Assembly: GCF_030055435.1 (NCBI RefSeq)
Contig: NZ_JASFYG010000005.1
Coordinates: 62,001-126,000 of the forward strand
DNA length: 64,000 nucleotides
Direction of reading: 5' to 3'
Source: Methanothermobacter sp.
GTDB lineage: Archaea; Methanobacteriota; Methanobacteria; Methanobacteriales; Methanothermobacteraceae
Shown here: positions 1-8,522 of the stretch, in pieces
How positions within the stretch are numbered: the first letter of the stretch is position 1
Layout of the letters: the number at the start of each line of letters is the position of its first letter
Program-made: the position numbers and the translations under genes
The notes under the pieces: generated by a model
Seen by the model: the letters and a program-made list of their open reading frames with translations, nothing else
Databases searched by the model: none
Told to the model about the DNA's origin: nothing

Positions 1-78
1 GGTGACGGTCTTCCATGCATAGGAGCAGGGCATCAGGATGAGGACGAGAACGAGAATTAATGACACACCCCTCTTCAT
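1..78 (-). CDS. exported protein, N-terminal fragment (cut by window edge)
   Basis: The first 26 codons of a gene that runs off the left edge. The product begins MKRGVSLILVLVLILMPCSY, a basic start followed by a long hydrophobic run and a small-residue site, so it is a Sec signal peptide. A GGAGG ribosome site lies 6 bases before the ATG, which makes the start secure. The gene lies downstream of the broken FmdE-like gene on the same strand, within a group of exported proteins. The mature protein cannot be identified. Confidence 0.6.
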   Translation of the reverse strand, partial: MKRGVSLILVLVLILMPCSYAWKTVT

Positions 79-170
79 TTTAAAACCTCCATGATAATAG
101 GGGGGATTTACATGTATAAATTTTTTCTTAACAGGGTTATGATGATATAAAAAATAGAAAAATAGAGCGT

Positions 171-2860
171 TTATTTTCCTGCTCCGCCCCTGAGGAATCC
201 GAAGGCCACGAGGCCAGCAGCCACAAGGACACCCACGATACCATAGACGTACCATGAGGAGTCAGCGCCGCCAGAAGTGGATGTTGCATTTGTAACCTCA
301 TAGGCCCTCTTACCCTCCACTGGAGAATTCTCTGAAACCTCAGATGCTGCACTCACATCAGCCGGTGAAGCACTGTAATCAGCACCTGGTGTGTAACCTG
401 CATGGCCTGCATTGCCATGGGAACCTGAGGGTAAACCACCGGTCGAACCACCCGTGGAGCCCCCGGTCGAACCACCAGGTATACCACCCTGGTTTCCGTT
501 CTGACTTCCACCATTGTTCACCGGGATGAGGTCCTCAAGCGTCCTGTTTGCTGGGATGCTGAATATGTACTGGAGCGCATTCATGGACCCTGTGCCCCCT
601 GAGAGGAGTATGTTGAGCTCTTCTCTGTTTATAAAGCGCTCAGCTGCTGTATTGACCGTCGGCAGGGATAGCAGGTTGGGTGATGAGTAGTCGTGCTTGT
701 ATAGCCTGATGTATTCCTCGTACATGTTGGATCCGGCTGCGAAGCGTGGGCCCTGCCAGGTGATGATCGCAACCCTTCCTGTGTTGGTCTTCTCATTCCA
801 TATCACTATGTAGCCTACCATTCCGTTCATTCCGCCCTCTGTCTCGAGCCTTGTCTCCTCGGTTGTCAGCCTCTGGTTATGGTAGGTTCCTGTCCAGCTG
901 AAACTCCCAGGAGCATGAAGAGGATGTCATCCTTACAGTTGTCCAGCGTTGTGACGTAGATGTACTTCTCGTTCTCACCCTTGGGGTAATTCTGGGATAT
1001 GTAGTCTGCTATTAGGTAACCGGGTGAGCTTCCACCACAGACATGGTTGTTGAAGAGTCAGCCCATGAGGACGTCGAATGGCGGATCATATGGTAGCACA
1101 TCCTCTATTATGTAATTTGCTGAACTCTGAACAGTGAATGTCCCTGTTGTGAGGTTGTAGTACATTGACTTGATTATCTTCTGGGTCCCGTTGATGAGGC
1201 AGAAGTCGAACTTCAGCTGACCCCATAGCGGCGCATGGACAGGCAGGAGTGTCTTCCTGCTTAACCTTGATCCCAGCACATCGAATATTCCATCCCGGAC
1301 CGCCCCTGTGTCCTGGCCGTTGATCCTCATGTAACCCGCGGATGTCAGCACGAAAAGGTGATAGTCATCCTTTTCAAGGTTTATACCCATTGCCCTGAAG
1401 AGCTCCACGGCCTTTTCGGCTGCAAGGCGGCCTATGTTCTTGAGGTCACTGTAGGTGAGGTTTCCTGTGCTGTATGTTCTGTTTGCTGGTGTTGCATTCA
1501 CAAGGTTTGTCTGGTTCAGTATGTAGTTTAGGTCGAGTCCGGCTGCACTGATGGTTGTGTTACCCTTGGTGGGTTCATATCCCATGATATAGTTGACCTG
1601 GTCCTGTGTGAGGTTGTCGAATGCGTAGAGGATCTTAACAAGTGATTCGGGACTTGTTGTGAGTTTTTTAACCGCCCATGCATTGAACTTGAGTTCAGAG
1701 ACCGCTGTGGCCCCTGTTTCCTGTTTATATTTGTTTATCAGTTCCTGCTGACTGTAGGCCATTATTATGAGGGTTCCTGTCTTTGTCTTTGAGTTCCACC
1801 TGATGAATCCACCAATATTGGTGTCGGCCGTTGTGTTGAAACCAACGTAGGCCCTCTTACCTGGTGTTGCGTCCATGGCGTATATGAAGACGTCATCGTC
1901 TGATCCACCGGGCACACCAACAACCTGGTAACTGACACCCTCCAGTGGAAGTCCGAATTCATTGGTTGCAGGGTAGTATTTTAGGAGTGTCTCTATCATT
2001 GCATATCCGCTGATGGTACCGAGGCAGACGTGTCCATGGAATGCTGCCTCCCTGAGTATGTCAGGTGATAGTCCGATTGCCCATGCGTTGGCAAGGCTTG
2101 CTATGGGGAATGTGTCGTTTCCGAGTTTTTTCTGGAGTGCCTGGTACTGTACCAGTGGCATGTTCTGTGACACGGTTCCAACGTAGATGGGTGTCATGCT
2201 GGCGTTTTTGAAGTATGCGGCTATGAGGTCGTTCCCCTTCCTTACGATGAATGCGAAGTCAAGGGGGTCGAGGTGTGTTTTTCTGAGCATCAGGAGGTTA
2301 CTCTTCCCGTAGCTCACCATTCCGCGGGCCTGGTTGAGTATACCCTCAAGGACGTCCTCTGTGGTCTGGTTTCTGTAATATGCTGTCCCTGCGGTTGTTA
2401 TAACCAGCACATCACCTGTTTTTGTGAAGTTCAGAATCTGGTCAGCCTTTCTGGTGATCTCCCTTCCCAGTCTGTAGGCGTCTGTGGCGTTCATCCGGAG
2501 GGGGAGGTAAGCGGCGTATTTTGTCCCGTAGTCTGTGAGCTGGAATGTGTGTGAGAGTTCCCTGTAACCTGGGGCCCTGATCTTTATGGTGAACCTTGTG
2601 GTGTTTGTGATGTTCCCGTAGTTGAAGATGATCTTTGTGATGTTGGTTGCCGGGTCAAAGGTCCTTGTGAAGTTGATCCTTGTACCGCTTTGGTCCTTGA
2701 GTTGCTGTATGTCTGGATTTATCTGACCGTTGTCGTCGGCGTACTCGTACTTTACATCTACTCCCACCTCACATTCTGTGTCCACTGCGCTCACTGAACC
2801 CGTCAGTGCGACAGCAACGAGAAGAGCAAGGAAAGCCATGAAATACAGTCTTCTCATCAA
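171..2860 (-). pseudogene. exported, membrane-anchored double FmdE-like protein, interrupted by TGA and a frameshift
   Basis: A signal peptide (about residues 1-25) starts a long surface protein built as two copies of the same unit: an alpha/beta domain followed by an FmdE-like domain. The first copy has HGHVCLGTISGY near residue 275, the second NNHVCGGSSPGY. The reading stops at TGA 1058-1060, exactly where the second copy aligns with the residue two before FHGHVC of the first. It continues in frame to about 900, where one base appears lost, and the tail is read in another frame to 171. The tail has a Gly/Ser/Pro linker and a C-terminal transmembrane helix. The start is TTG 2860 or ATG 2857, behind AAGGAGG. 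FmdE domains are named after a formylmethanofuran dehydrogenase operon protein, but this exported form has no known function. The remains are clear; whether it is truly dead is not. Confidence 0.75.
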
Positions 2861-2905
2861 ATTTTCGCCTCCTTCAATTCTTTCATAAAAAATAATGATA
2901 TTAAT

Positions 2906-2918
2906 AACATATAAATTT
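2906..2918 (-). promoter_or_regulatory. TATA box of the FmdE-like gene
   Basis: Read on the minus strand this is AATTTATATGTT, a good archaeal TATA box, in a very AT-rich stretch about 45 bases before the start. Confidence 0.45.
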
Positions 2919-3052
2919 TAATTATTACTAAATTCAGCCCTGGACAAAAATAATACTCAATTCTGTATGGTGATGGGCTATTCGGTGTGAGAATGAAAGA
3001 CGTTTAAATGGTTTTAAAAATAAAAAAGTATTTGGAGAAACGTTTAACTCCT

Positions 3053-3943
3053 CTATTTCTTCCTTTCTATCCTGATTGAGATTGGGGGTTCAATTTCCTT
3101 CTTACGGATCACCCAGATCGTGGCTCCAAGCACAATGAGGATTATGAGCCATGCGGGTATCACTATGAGGGTATCAGATGTCTCTATGGTTTTTGTCTGG
3201 TGGTAGCGGCCATAGTTTATCTTTGTCTTTGCGATATAGGGTCCAAATTCTATCCAACCCGGCTTCCAGGTCTCAACCAGCGTGTAATTGTCCTCCGGGT
3301 ACACCACACCCTCAATGGGGACCCTCTGCGTCCCTGTTATACCGGTGAGTTCAATGGCCCCTGTCATGTTTGCCTGCACCGTACCAGTGTTTTTTAGGAG
3401 GTAGGTGAATTTACCTGGCATGAAGCTCACAAGCACCTTGGGTGCGCTGTGATCTTCAAGTTTCAGTGACTCGATTATTGGTCCCGGGAGCCCCACGTAG
3501 ATGGGGACGACGAGTTCAACCCCCTGGACTATCTGGATGCCACCTGTAACATTCTGCACAGGAAGCCCCTTTATGACGATGGCCCCTGCAGCGTCAAGGT
3601 AGTTTATCTTTCCCGGTGCCTTCACTGTGAACCTGATATTCCTTGACTCGCCGGGTTTCAGCTTGAATGACGTGTTGCCCTCTATGGTGATCCACTGGGC
3701 TATCCCCCTGTCGGAGTATACCAGGTTAACGCTGTCCATGAGGAGCCTCTTCTTTGTTACGTTGACGTTCACCTCTTCCTTACCAATGTTTCTCACTGTG
3801 ATTTCGCCACTCACTGACTGGCCAGGTTTAAGGTTGTATCTGAAGTCTGCAGGTGAGGCCCAGAGTCCGGTTGCGATTACCGGCGCCGCTGATCCCAGGA
3901 TGAAAAGAAATATGAGAATTGCAGTTAGATGTCTGGGTTTCAT
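3053..3943 (-). CDS. membrane-anchored DUF916-like (WxL-interacting-like) exported protein
   Basis: A type I membrane protein of 296 residues. It has an N-terminal signal peptide ending near VIATGLWASP, a first immunoglobulin-like domain (VSGEITVRNIGKEEVNVNV), a second beta domain around residues 150-245, one transmembrane helix near the C-terminus (WLIILIVLGATIWVI) and a basic cytoplasmic tail. This order (extracellular domains, one helix, basic tail) and the ASP-x-PG-x-S-x-V-x-N start resemble the bacterial DUF916 protein that works with WxL proteins. GAGG lies 9 bases before ATG 3943; a TTG 9 bases upstream has no spacing for a ribosome site. Two small exported beta proteins lie next to it on the same strand. 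The DUF916 assignment is a fold-level inference. Confidence 0.6.
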   Translation of the reverse strand: MKPRHLTAILIFLFILGSAAPVIATGLWASPADFRYNLKPGQSVSGEITVRNIGKEEVNVNVTKKRLLMDSVNLVYSDRGIAQWITIEGNTSFKLKPGESRNIRFTVKAPGKINYLDAAGAIVIKGLPVQNVTGGIQIVQGVELVVPIYVGLPGPIIESLKLEDHSAPKVLVSFMPGKFTYLLKNTGTVQANMTGAIELTGITGTQRVPIEGVVYPEDNYTLVETWKPGWIEFGPYIAKTKINYGRYHQTKTIETSDTLIVIPAWLIILIVLGATIWVIRKKEIEPPISIRIERKK

Positions 3944-4039
3944 GGTTATCAACCTCTAGAAAAAGTTTAATTCTGAAATTTAAATAGTTAATGAAAAGGT
4001 TAATGAAAAAAAGAGTCTTTAAAAAATTGGATACTTAAC

Positions 4040-4564
4040 TTATGGAGCGATTCCACCGGTTTTCACGGCTGCGTATGTGTTTGTTATCGTGTAGGTACCA
4101 TCCTCTGTGTATGCTGGCACTGTAAGTTTGAGTGTTGTTGACCATATTGTTGGGGTACCTGAACCCTGGGCTGCTTTGTTCATGTTTGTATATATCTTCT
4201 GGTATGTCTGCACGATGTTCTGGTAATTATTTGCATCTTTACTGAATATGTAGAACTCAGTTATTGGTATGGTGTCTGTTGCGCCGCTTGTACTTGTGAA
4301 TGCTGCACTGTTTGCCTTTATGTATAGGTCTATTTTAACGTTACCTCTGTTTTTCACTGTGAAGTTCTCACTTGTGTTTGTGGCTCCAGCTGCCACAACC
4401 CAGTTGTCGACGTTGTCAACTTCTATTGCTATTGCCTGTGGCACTGTAACGGTCACTGTCTGTGTTGCCTGTGCCGCATAGGATGGTGAACTGTATGCAC
4501 CGAGTGCCACCACAAACATCAGGGCAACTATAAGTGGGATTACACCCATTATCTTTTCCCTCAT
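4040..4564 (-). CDS. small exported beta-sandwich protein (WxL-like)
   Basis: An exported protein of 174 residues with signal peptide MREKIMGVIPLIVALMFVVA and cleavage after SYA-A. The mature part is Thr/Val/Asn-rich, with no cysteine and no membrane helix, and is predicted to be all beta strand. Its end (TVPAYTEDGTYTITNTYAAV) matches the end of the next gene (TVPPYTDPGTYSTTLIYTST), so the two are paralogues. A lone Trp in NVDNWVV and another in IWSTTLKL recall WxL domains, but similarity is weak. Start at ATG 4564 follows GGTGAT; the TATA box lies about 45 bases upstream, so it is transcribed by itself. A wall-binding or surface role is inferred only from context. Confidence 0.6.
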   Translation of the reverse strand: MREKIMGVIPLIVALMFVVALGAYSSPSYAAQATQTVTVTVPQAIAIEVDNVDNWVVAAGATNTSENFTVKNRGNVKIDLYIKANSAAFTSTSGATDTIPITEFYIFSKDANNYQNIVQTYQKIYTNMNKAAQGSGTPTIWSTTLKLTVPAYTEDGTYTITNTYAAVKTGGIAP

Positions 4565-4606
4565 ATATATCACCAGTTAATTTCAGATATAATTAGTTGT
4601 CACAGC

Positions 4607-4620
4607 CCCCTATATAAATC
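4607..4620 (-). promoter_or_regulatory. TATA box of the WxL-like gene
   Basis: Minus strand GATTTATATAGGGG, about 45 bases before ATG 4564. It matches the archaeal TATA consensus and predicts a leader of some 20 bases that includes the GGTGAT ribosome site. Confidence 0.5.
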
Positions 4621-4681
4621 TTTCGAGATTTCGTGACACGGGAAACATATAATTAATATATTCGTGACCATTTTCACAAAA

Positions 4682-5200
4682 TCAGGTTGAGGTGTAGATG
4701 AGGGTTGTTGAGTATGTGCCAGGATCCGTGTATGGGGGCACAGTTATGTAAAGGCTGAGGGGGACACTCTGGGCTCCTCTAAACCCTGAGTATGTCATTA
4801 TGACTTGGTTGGAGGTTGTAAATGACCTCTTGCTTAGGCTGGGTGTGCTGAACTTGAAATTGGAGAGTGGTATTGTGAGTGAACTGTTGGCTGTATTCAC
4901 AAGGTTGCCTGATGCCCTCACAGAGAGGGTATCACCAAAGGCAATAATGTAGCTGACAGTTACTGTTACAGCGTCCGGGTAGCTCCGCTCAGTCCCATCA
5001 GGGGGTACCGTTCCGAGGCTGATGGTGGATGGTTCAACTGTTATTGATGACCACAGTGAAAGTGGCTGCACCACACCCCCACGGGGACTTGATGTGTTAT
5101 TCACTGATGAATTGTTTCCTGTCTCATTGACCGCTGCTGCAGTGAAAACACCCATAACCAGGAAAAATAATGCCATAACCGGAATCAGCGCGTTTTTCAT
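4682..5200 (-). CDS. small exported beta-sandwich protein (WxL-like paralogue)
   Basis: An exported protein of 172 residues: signal peptide (MKNALIPVMALFFLVMGVFT, cleavage near AAA), then an Asn/Ser-rich linker with several N-x-S/T sites, then a beta domain from about residue 50. The domain carries ISLGTVPPDG and ends in TVPPYTDPGTYSTTLIYTST, shared with the downstream paralogue. There are no cysteines. ATG 5200 is preceded by GGGGATCTT. It has its own TATA box. With the DUF916-like membrane protein 1 kb away it forms a set of small secreted domains plus one membrane-bound partner. Confidence 0.6.
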   Translation of the reverse strand: MKNALIPVMALFFLVMGVFTAAAVNETGNNSSVNNTSSPRGGVVQPLSLWSSITVEPSTISLGTVPPDGTERSYPDAVTVTVSYIIAFGDTLSVRASGNLVNTANSSLTIPLSNFKFSTPSLSKRSFTTSNQVIMTYSGFRGAQSVPLSLYITVPPYTDPGTYSTTLIYTST

Positions 5201-5237
5201 AAGATCCCCAACCTACTGTCAATATAAAAGAAGACCA

Positions 5238-5248
5238 TTTATATATTT
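5238..5248 (-). promoter_or_regulatory. TATA box
   Basis: Minus strand AAATATATAAATGG, about 40 bases before ATG 5200 of the exported protein. Confidence 0.45.
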
Positions 5249-5270
5249 TTTGATTTTTCGCAGAGGAGCG

Positions 5271-5364
5271 CATCTGATGGGACATCGTCTGTTCAGATGC
5301 CTCAATGGGAAATGCTATCCAGAACACCCAAAAAACATCTGATGGAGTATCATCTGTTCAGATG
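5271..5364. repeat. 29-bp direct repeat, period 65, at a gene 3' end
   Basis: Copy 1 is 5271-5299 and copy 2 is 5336-5364. They differ by four transitions and are separated by 36 unrelated bases. Copy 2 contains the last codons and stop of the radical SAM gene. Each copy is also an inverted repeat (CATCTGA...TCAGATG). Flanks outside the copies do not match. Confidence 0.75.
5330..5364 (-). terminator. stem-loop with T-run after the radical SAM gene
   Basis: On the minus strand CATCTGA and TCAGATG pair over a 15-base loop, directly followed by six T. The stem overlaps the stop codon at 5358-5360. It is shaped like an intrinsic terminator; in archaea the T-run alone may suffice. Confidence 0.5.
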
Positions 5365-6041
5365 TGGTCCAGGATCATCCTTCTCCTCTTATGCCTCCGG
5401 AAGTCCAGTGACGTTGAGACACTGCTGAGGTACTTCCTGCTTATCTCCGCAGCCCTCAGTATTTCATCATCCCCTGGCCTCCTGGCACCCAGGCTGTTGT
5501 TGTAGCCGACATAACCTGTTATGCGGTAGGGGACGTCCCACTCTGAAAGGAACTCTGCTATTTTTTCAATCTCATCAACATCCACGATTCCAGGTACAAG
5601 GACAGTTGAGACCTCCAGTTTACCTGAACCAGCGAGTTTCTCTATGCACTCAAGAACCGCCTGGTTGGATTTCCCTGTGAGCTGCAGGTGTTTCTTGTCA
5701 TCCAGGGCCTTGAGGTCAACGTGGACCTCGTGGAATGCACTATCCCTCAGGATCTCCCATCGTGTGCCGTTGGTTGAGATGGTCACGTGGAGGTCCCGAC
5801 TGAGGGCCTCTGTGAGTTCAGGGAGGTCCTTCTGCAGTGTGGGCTCACCACCGGCTATGAGCACCCTGTCTGTACCCTCCTCTGAACTGATCTTCAGGAC
5901 CCTGTCTGCTATCCTCCCTGCATCGTACTCCCTGCAGTTTCTTGGGGTGAAGAAGCAGTACCTGCATCTGAGGTTGCAGGTGGGTGTGAGGACGGTTATG
6001 ATGTCGCTTACAGATATGTGTGATAGCTGGATATGTTTCAC
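5358..6041 (-). CDS. radical SAM protein, NrdG/PFL-activase-like
   Basis: A 227-residue radical SAM protein. The cluster motif CNLRCRYCF (Cys-x3-Cys-x2-Cys) is near residue 23, followed by the glycine motif AGGEPTLQ and the strand STNGT, in the usual order of the family. The short length without an extra Cys domain resembles activating enzymes for glycyl-radical proteins, such as anaerobic ribonucleotide reductase or pyruvate formate-lyase, but no partner is next to it, so the substrate is unknown. The start is uncertain: the best choice is a GTG at 6041 within GAGGTG, with no separate ribosome site. A 23-bp sequence from its N-terminal codons is repeated upstream. Confidence 0.7.
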   Translation of the reverse strand: MKHIQLSHISVSDIITVLTPTCNLRCRYCFFTPRNCREYDAGRIADRVLKISSEEGTDRVLIAGGEPTLQKDLPELTEALSRDLHVTISTNGTRWEILRDSAFHEVHVDLKALDDKKHLQLTGKSNQAVLECIEKLAGSGKLEVSTVLVPGIVDVDEIEKIAEFLSEWDVPYRITGYVGYNNSLGARRPGDDEILRAAEISRKYLSSVSTSLDFRRHKRRRMILDHI

Positions 6042-6108
6042 CTCGGTAAAATTATGATGTCACTTACCTGACTGACTCATCCTTCTATGATGTCGCTTAC
6101 AGATATGT
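5997..6108. repeat. three copies of a short sequence around the radical SAM start
   Basis: A 23-bp sequence beginning TATGATGTCGCTTACAGATA is at 5997 and again at 6086. A shorter copy (TATGATGTCACTTAC) is at 6053. The copy at 5997 encodes HISVSDII near the start of the radical SAM protein. The others lie in the gene-free stretch upstream, which otherwise shows nothing to 6245. Confidence 0.7.
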
Positions 6109-6244
6109 CTGGCGGGTGGTGAAAGATTTCAAGTCAACTTTACGGTTTATTGCTGTTATGGTATATATGTGGCGGTCCAGATCTGGCATTTCTGGCCATT
6201 TTTCCACACCAGGGACAACTTCATTATACATCTATATTACGAAG

Positions 6245-6550
6245 TTATCTCTGTCTGACACAGAAGTACTCAGATACATCACCCTCAGATAACCTGTGCT
6301 CACGCCAGACCTCACACCCACTGCAGAGGCACTCCTCATGGGGATCTATATCCCTGCAAATGGCCTCACCTGTGGAACAGTAGACCCCTGGAACCCTGTC
6401 GGTGTCCATGCGCATGGCACTGTCAAGGTCCTGCTGGGTTATGAGGAGCATTATCTTCTTTTTATCTGCCACGCACTGACTCCTGCTCTGGACGGGACAC
6501 TCAAGGCAGAGGCACCTTCTGATGTTTTCCATACTGAAGTCAACCTCCAT
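6245..6550 (-). CDS. Cys-rich DUF2769-like protein
   Basis: A 101-residue soluble protein with about nine cysteines in the order CLCLECPVQ, then QCV, YCSTGEAIC, CLCSGC and YFC. The pattern of a CxCxxCP start, a central YCxTG and a final CxCxxC...YFC fits the archaeal DUF2769 family as I remember it, presumably metal-binding, of unknown function. Two starts are possible: ATG 6550 behind GGTGATGG, and ATG 6532 ten bases behind GGAGGT. It is read alone, about 200 bases upstream of the radical SAM gene on the same strand, so the two may be co-transcribed. Confidence 0.65.
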   Translation of the reverse strand: MEVDFSMENIRRCLCLECPVQSRSQCVADKKKIMLLITQQDLDSAMRMDTDRVPGVYCSTGEAICRDIDPHEECLCSGCEVWREHRLSEGDVSEYFCVRQR

Positions 6551-6704
6551 GCCATCACCGTAACTGTATATGTGTCTGCTGCCACTTCATATTTGCCCCA
6601 ACTCCAAAAAATTTCAATTAATAATCATGATAAACTGAATTTTTTCCAGAAAACGACCTTTATTTAAAACTTTTGTCTTGTAACTTTTAGAAACTGATAT
6701 TAAT

Positions 6705-6780
6705 GAAGGTGATCTATTTAATATTGGTAGAATGTGGTCAACCGGATAACCCGGCAACCATTTCTACCGAAGGTGATCTA
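6705..6780 (+). promoter_or_regulatory. long hairpin between two identical ribosome-site repeats, before DUF2193
   Basis: GAAGGTGATCTA occurs at 6705-6716 and 6769-6780. Between them 6726-6768 folds into a long interrupted stem: GGTAGAA with TTCTACC, TGGT with ACCA, CCGG with CCGG, closed by a five-base loop. The second repeat holds the GGTGAT ribosome site used by the ATG at 6781. The first repeat follows an ATG (6703) in the same frame. A leader control element is likely. Confidence 0.5.
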
Positions 6781-8280
6781 ATGGCTGAGTTATATGAGAA
6801 AATGGTAAAAGAGGCCATGATGGCCCAGAAAGCCGATGTGGAAACCATAAAAAAGAACAGGGGAAAGGAGTTTAAAATAAAGGATACAAAGGCCTACCTG
6901 GACGTTGTGCAGGACATGAAGGCTGTGGGAGACCAGAGCGAGGCGGTGATAAACCTGCACAAAGACTCAGTGAAGGCCCACTATGAGATACTTGACAGCC
7001 TTACAGACACCATAAGACCAGAGGATGACCCATTCGTTGAACACTACCAGACACCTGTTGTTCTGGAGATACTGAGGGACGAGGACAGCGAATTTGAGAA
7101 GAGCCTTGAGGCATTCATAGATGCAATAGGAAGGGCAGAGGCCCTCATAGGAAGGGAGGCAATAAGAAGGTATGGGGGATTCTATGGGCCAACCTGTGTG
7201 GTTGACTTTGCCCTCATGCCAGGAAGCACAAGCAACGTGGTGAACAGGATCCTCAGGGAGACAGATATACCCGAGATGCACAAACAGGCGATCCTCTCAG
7301 CAAAGTCATGGGGTATGAACACCTCCTATGGTATTGGAGAGGTATTCGCAAATGAGATCGAAAACGGGGCAACCGCTGCAGAGGCGGCAGAGAAGGAAAT
7401 AGAGATGGTGAAATACATCTACCAGGAACCTGTTGAGGCACAGGCAAAACTCATGGACGACCATGGACACGAATCCTTTGATGTGAGGGAGTACATGTCC
7501 CGCTACAGGAAGGAGATGGAGGGGACGGTGAAGGCCGCCATTGATGATGGGGTGCACTATGGCAACATACTCACGGTACCGGCATACTGTGTCGGTGACA
7601 TATCACACCACATAGCCCAGTCCACCTACAACATGTGCAAGGATGATGTGGTTATGGCCATAATCGAGGCAACAACCGGGGTTATGGAAAGCACACTGAA
7701 CAGTGCGGTCAGCTCATTTAAGAGCGAATATGATGTGCTGAGCCTTGCAACAGGTTCATCTGCATGTGCAGTTGAATACATACTTGAACTCGACGGATTC
7801 AATGCAATCGGTGTTGTTGACCTCCTCACCAAGAGGTTCCACAACTATGTCCAGTTATACCCCACAAGGGGGGCCGCAGCAGAGCTCCACAACAGTGACT
7901 TCATGGACATGATATACCGTGGATGGATCCACCTGGATGAGGCAAGGAGACTGCTTAACGGAGCAGAGGGTCCTCTTGAGCCAATGGTCGCTGGGCATAA
8001 GGTTGATCTCTCACCGATACATGAAAACGAGGTTATAATGAACCCGCAGCGCTACACATACCCTGCCTGCGCAATAACCGTGAGGTTCTCAGCCCTCATG
8101 AGACTCGCAGATTACCCATGCCTCCTTACAAGCGAACCTGTAACAGCAACCCTCATGACCAACATAATCGCACTCCATAAGGAGAGCGCAGCATCACCTG
8201 CAAGGACCTGTAAGAACTGTGCAGCGGCAGCACTTGTGGACTTCAGGCACAACCACTGCCAGTGGAGAGAGGCTGTATAA
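6781..8280 (+). CDS. DUF2193 family protein
   Basis: A 499-residue soluble protein, mostly helical, that I match to the archaeal family DUF2193, found in methanogens and without assigned function. There is no signal peptide or membrane segment. The last 40 residues hold CKNC and HNHC, a possible metal site. Cysteines in GPTCVVDF and AYCVGDISHH may also be functional. ATG 6781 is chosen because GGTGATCTA lies directly before it; an in-frame ATG at 6703 would add 26 residues encoded by the leader hairpin and is unlikely. A Cys-rich DUF2180 protein and aquaporin follow with short gaps, so the three probably form one operon. Confidence 0.65.
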   Translation: MAELYEKMVKEAMMAQKADVETIKKNRGKEFKIKDTKAYLDVVQDMKAVGDQSEAVINLHKDSVKAHYEILDSLTDTIRPEDDPFVEHYQTPVVLEILRDEDSEFEKSLEAFIDAIGRAEALIGREAIRRYGGFYGPTCVVDFALMPGSTSNVVNRILRETDIPEMHKQAILSAKSWGMNTSYGIGEVFANEIENGATAAEAAEKEIEMVKYIYQEPVEAQAKLMDDHGHESFDVREYMSRYRKEMEGTVKAAIDDGVHYGNILTVPAYCVGDISHHIAQSTYNMCKDDVVMAIIEATTGVMESTLNSAVSSFKSEYDVLSLATGSSACAVEYILELDGFNAIGVVDLLTKRFHNYVQLYPTRGAAAELHNSDFMDMIYRGWIHLDEARRLLNGAEGPLEPMVAGHKVDLSPIHENEVIMNPQRYTYPACAITVRFSALMRLADYPCLLTSEPVTATLMTNIIALHKESAASPARTCKNCAAAALVDFRHNHCQWREAV

Positions 8281-8311
8281 GCCTCAAAGCATTTCTTTTT
8301 CAGGTGATGGT

Positions 8312-8521
8312 ATGAAATGCTATGTATGTGCAGAGCAGGGAAAGGACACCGATGCTGTGGCCATATGCATTGTCTGCGGCATGGGCCTCTGCACAGAACA
8401 CGCAATACGTGAGGAAACAGAGGTATGGAGTGGCGGCTACCCCTTCCCGGCAGAGAAGGTTGGGGGCACTCTGCCCAGGATACTCTGCCCCTACTGCTAC
8501 AACGTCATGAAGGAGGACTAG
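8312..8521 (+). CDS. DUF2180 zinc-binding small protein
   Basis: A 69-residue protein with CYVC at residues 3-6, then CIVCGMGLCTEH and a final CPYC, that is two or three CxxC knuckles with a histidine. This fits DUF2180, a small zinc-ribbon family of methanogens with unknown function. It starts at ATG 8312 after GGTGATGGT and ends one base before the ATG of aqpM; its last codons contain the AAGGAGG that serves aqpM, so translation of the two is coupled. Confidence 0.75.
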   Translation: MKCYVCAEQGKDTDAVAICIVCGMGLCTEHAIREETEVWSGGYPFPAEKVGGTLPRILCPYCYNVMKED

Positions 8522-8522
8522 C

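Noticed and set aside
1058-1060. TGA as selenocysteine codon in the FmdE-like gene
   Set aside because: The aligned residue in the other copy is not Cys, no SECIS-like stem is evident, and a frameshift follows, so mutation or error is simpler.
6705-6780. Counting the 12-bp repeat of period 64 as a fifth spacer-like insertion
   Set aside because: The repeat is too short and the stretch between forms a hairpin; a leader control element explains it better.
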